Translations under genes and position numbers: made by a program | Notes under the pieces: generated by a model | Databases searched by the model: none | The model's input: the letters and a program-made list of their open reading frames with translations, nothing else | Told to the model about the DNA's origin: nothing | In this document: in pieces, positions 61,927-64,000 of the stretch | Numbering within the stretch: the stretch's first letter is position 1 | Layout of the letters: every line of letters begins with the position of its first letter | From: Clostridiales bacterium | GTDB lineage: Bacteria; Bacillota; Clostridia; Lachnospirales; CAG-274 | DNA: 64,000 nucleotides | Direction of reading: 5' to 3' | Assembly (NCBI GenBank): GCA_018371275.1 | Contig: JAHALF010000001.1 | Coordinates: 186,001-250,000 of the forward strand

Positions 61927-63351
61927 CTATGAAAGTTTTTCTATTCCCTTTTTAATTCTTGCTAACGTTTCTTCTTTTCCAAAAATTTCTGCCATTTCAC
62001 TAGCTCCACAAGGAGAAGAAGGCTTACCAGATAAAGCAGTTCTAACAGGCCATAAAACTATACCATTTTTTACTTCCATTTTAGCTATTAAGTCCATCAT
62101 GGCATTATATATACTATCATTATCCCAATTTTCTAAACTCTCAAAAATAGGTAATATATTTTTAAGAACATCTAAAGATATAGCCTCATCTGTTTTCATT
62201 TTTTTATGAATATAAAGTTCTGTACTATATTCTGGCAATTGTTCTATAAAATCAACCATATCTTTTATTTCATTTATAGTACCTATTCTAGTTTTTATAT
62301 GTTCAGCTATTTTTCTGAGATTATATGGTTTTGTTATAGTTTCCTTTAAAACTGGTTCTGCCATTTCAAAAAATCTATCAAAATCCATTTTTTTAATATA
62401 TTCGCCATTAAGCCAAGTGAGCTTTACTATATCAAATATAGCTGGAGATTTGCTAAGTCCTTTTATATCAAAATTTTGTATAAGTTCATCTAAAGTAAAT
62501 ATTTCCTGATTATTAGATGGCGACCAACCTAAAAGAGCAATATAATTTACTATAGCTTCTGGCAAATATCCCTTTTCTATTAAATCTTGAAAAGATGCGT
62601 CTCCATTTCTTTTAGATAATTTCTCTGTTTGATTTTTCATAACTGGTGGTAAATGGATATAAGTAGGTATATCCCAACCAAAAGCATCATATAAAAGATT
62701 ATATTTTGGTGTAGAAGATAAATATTCTGACCCTCTAACAACGTGAGTTATATCCATTAAATGATCATCTATAACGTTTGCAAAGTTATATGTTGGTAAA
62801 CCATCTGATTTTATTAATATTTGGTCTTCCATTTCTTCATTTTCTACTGTTATCTCTCCGTATACTTTATCTATAAAAGTAGTTTTACCATCTTTGATTT
62901 TTTGTCTAATAACAAAAGGTGTATTATTTTTCAATTTTTCTTCTATTTCATCTTTAGATAAAGATAAACAATGTCTATCATATTTAGATATACCATCATT
63001 TCCTTTTAAATTATCAAGTCTTTCTTTATCACAAAAACAATAGTATGCTTCTTTTTTTTCTACTAATTGTTTAGCATAATCTAAATAGTCATTTTTTCTT
63101 TGGCTTTGTATGTATGGGCCATATTCTCCCCCAATATCTGGACCTTCGTCGTGATTTATTCCAGCCATTTTAAGTGTTTTATAAATAATATCTGTTGCAC
63201 CTTCTACCAATCTGCCTTGGTCTGTATCCTCTATACGAAGTATAAATTTACCATTATTAGCTTTTGCTATTAAATATTCATAAAGAGCCGTTCTAAGATT
63301 TCCTATATGCATATACCCAGTAGGACTAGGTGCAAATCGTGTTCTAATCAT
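61927..63351 (-). CDS. gltX: Glutamyl-tRNA synthetase
   Basis: This 474-residue class I synthetase has FAPSPTGYMHIGNLRTALY near the start (HIGH-type motif), the zinc-site region YYCFC, and the KLSKRNGD catalytic loop near 240. Whether it discriminates or also charges tRNA-Gln is not readable. The ATG at 63351 is used because GGAGG covers the first ATG at 63363. A promoter with TTGCAA and TATGAT lies upstream. Confidence 0.97.
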   Translation of the reverse strand: MIRTRFAPSPTGYMHIGNLRTALYEYLIAKANNGKFILRIEDTDQGRLVEGATDIIYKTLKMAGINHDEGPDIGGEYGPYIQSQRKNDYLDYAKQLVEKKEAYYCFCDKERLDNLKGNDGISKYDRHCLSLSKDEIEEKLKNNTPFVIRQKIKDGKTTFIDKVYGEITVENEEMEDQILIKSDGLPTYNFANVIDDHLMDITHVVRGSEYLSSTPKYNLLYDAFGWDIPTYIHLPPVMKNQTEKLSKRNGDASFQDLIEKGYLPEAIVNYIALLGWSPSNNQEIFTLDELIQNFDIKGLSKSPAIFDIVKLTWLNGEYIKKMDFDRFFEMAEPVLKETITKPYNLRKIAEHIKTRIGTINEIKDMVDFIEQLPEYSTELYIHKKMKTDEAISLDVLKNILPIFESLENWDNDSIYNAMMDLIAKMEVKNGIVLWPVRTALSGKPSSPCGASEMAEIFGKEETLARIKKGIEKLS

Positions 63352-63391
63352 AGTATCCTCCATTTTATATTAATTCATTGTTATTCAATAT

Positions 63392-63420
63392 ATCATAACA
63401 TTTTTATAAAAAAATTGCAA
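63392..63420 (-). promoter_or_regulatory. Promoter of gltX-mpg-nadD unit
   Basis: TTGCAA (63420-63415), 17-bp spacer, TATGAT (63397-63392) on the minus strand. Confidence 0.6.
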
Positions 63421-63433
63421 TATTTATATATAA

Positions 63434-63459
63434 TAAAGCCGATATAAATATCGGCCTTA
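63434..63459 (-). terminator. Intrinsic terminator after spoVAD
   Basis: GCCGATA and TATCGGC form a 7-pair GC-rich stem with a 4-nt loop and flanking AT pairs, followed on the minus strand by an A/T-rich tract. Confidence 0.7.
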
Positions 63460-63462
63460 TAA

Positions 63463-64000
63463 CTATCTTTCTATAATTATACCGTGAGCAATACCTGCTA
63501 TACTTTCTCCTTGTTGTATACTTGTAGGACTCATTAAAGCACCTGTTGGTATAAATAAAATTCTATTAAGCTCTCCTTTTTTTAATTTATCATATATCAT
63601 ACCTGCAAAAGTTGTACCAGCACAAGCACAGCCACTACCACCACTATGGGTATCTTGAGTATTTTTATCAAATATTTCTATACCACAATCTGTATAATTT
63701 TTAGATATATCATAACCTGCCTTTTGTACTAGTTCTATTGTAAGTTGTTTTCCTACATAACCTAAATCTCCAGTAAAAATCATATCATAATAATCTGGTT
63801 GTATATTAAAATCTTTTAAATTATTTATAATAACATCTGCTGCTGCTGGAGCCATAGCACTTCCCATATTATTAGCATCTTTTATACCTAAATCTACTAT
63901 CTTTCCTGTTGTTATTCCTTTTATTTTTACACTTTTACCTGTATCTGATAAAATTAAAGCAGCAGCTCCTGTTACAGTCCAAGTAGAAGTTAAGGGACGT
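63463..64000 (-). CDS. spoVAD: Stage V sporulation protein AD (5' end cut by window edge)
   Basis: The last 179 codons of a minus-strand gene are visible; the start is beyond 64000. They show STWTVTGAAALILSD, TTGKIVDLGIKDANNMGSAM, and the thiolase-like GGSGCACAGTTFAGMIYDKL region, the SpoVAD signature. SpoVAD binds dipicolinic acid and helps load it into the forespore with SpoVAC and SpoVAE. An ATG at 63867 lies inside this conserved stretch and is not the true start. A terminator follows. Confidence 0.95.
   Translation of the reverse strand, partial: RPLTSTWTVTGAAALILSDTGKSVKIKGITTGKIVDLGIKDANNMGSAMAPAAADVIINNLKDFNIQPDYYDMIFTGDLGYVGKQLTIELVQKAGYDISKNYTDCGIEIFDKNTQDTHSGGSGCACAGTTFAGMIYDKLKKGELNRILFIPTGALMSPTSIQQGESIAGIAHGIIIER

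Overview
The window is a strongly AT-rich chromosomal segment from an anaerobic, endospore-forming, motile member of the Clostridia. The evidence is sigG, spoIVFB, spoIIM, spoIIP, spoVB and spoVAD, a methyl-accepting chemotaxis protein, a PilZ protein, a T-box leader, a CIRCE element, Rex, S-layer-type secretion, and AGA/ATA-dominated codon use. A tandem-OB SSB, an SseB protein, a BspA-type repeat protein and several stalk-domain (copper amine oxidase N-terminal) proteins point towards the Lachnospirales; that placement is inference. No insertion sequence, prophage, CRISPR array or rRNA was seen. The content is mostly core chromosome.

Layout. Positions 1-2.8 kb hold the end of a spoIVFA-spoIVFB-radical SAM operon (minus strand); its spoIVFA-like M23 gene is split by a -1 frame change at an A7 heptamer followed by a stem-loop. 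Positions 2.8-7.3 kb hold a purine permease with a CbiK-like chelatase, an SSB and a PTS permease. Positions 7.5-12.2 kb hold sigG, two M16 peptidase genes, lgt, a small Spo0E-like ORF and rpsO. Positions 12.3-24 kb are surface and sensing genes: a stalk/TolC-like protein, a CAP protein, an MCP, a 1030-aa S-layer-like protein behind two promoters, and a BspA-like repeat protein with an SseB partner. Positions 24-33.5 kb hold rex, an ABC-F gene, groESL, an 8-oxoguanine glycosylase, trmH, the Ktr potassium system and tRNA-Leu.

Positions 33.5-42 kb hold a cell-wall amidase, rnr, secG with an unusual N-terminal extension, a response regulator and mutS2. Positions 42-48.5 kb are a plus-strand run: a lytic transglycosylase, an RsmF-type methylase, YgiQ, DUF1877, PhnA/YjdM and a second ABC-F gene. 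Positions 48.5-64 kb hold an HD protein, a SpoIID-like peptidoglycan-binding protein, thrS with its T-box, pilZ, trpS, a stalk protein, spoIIM, spoIIP, spoVB, rsfS, a nadD-yqeK fusion, mpg, gltX and the end of spoVAD.

Promoters matching the vegetative consensus (-35, 17-bp spacer, -10) and intrinsic hairpin terminators divide most of the window into short transcription units. The most interesting element is the candidate programmed -1 frameshift in the spoIVFA-like gene: heptamer A AAA AAA, in-frame stop, 6-nt spacer and a 9-bp stem, with a second hairpin covering its ribosome binding site.
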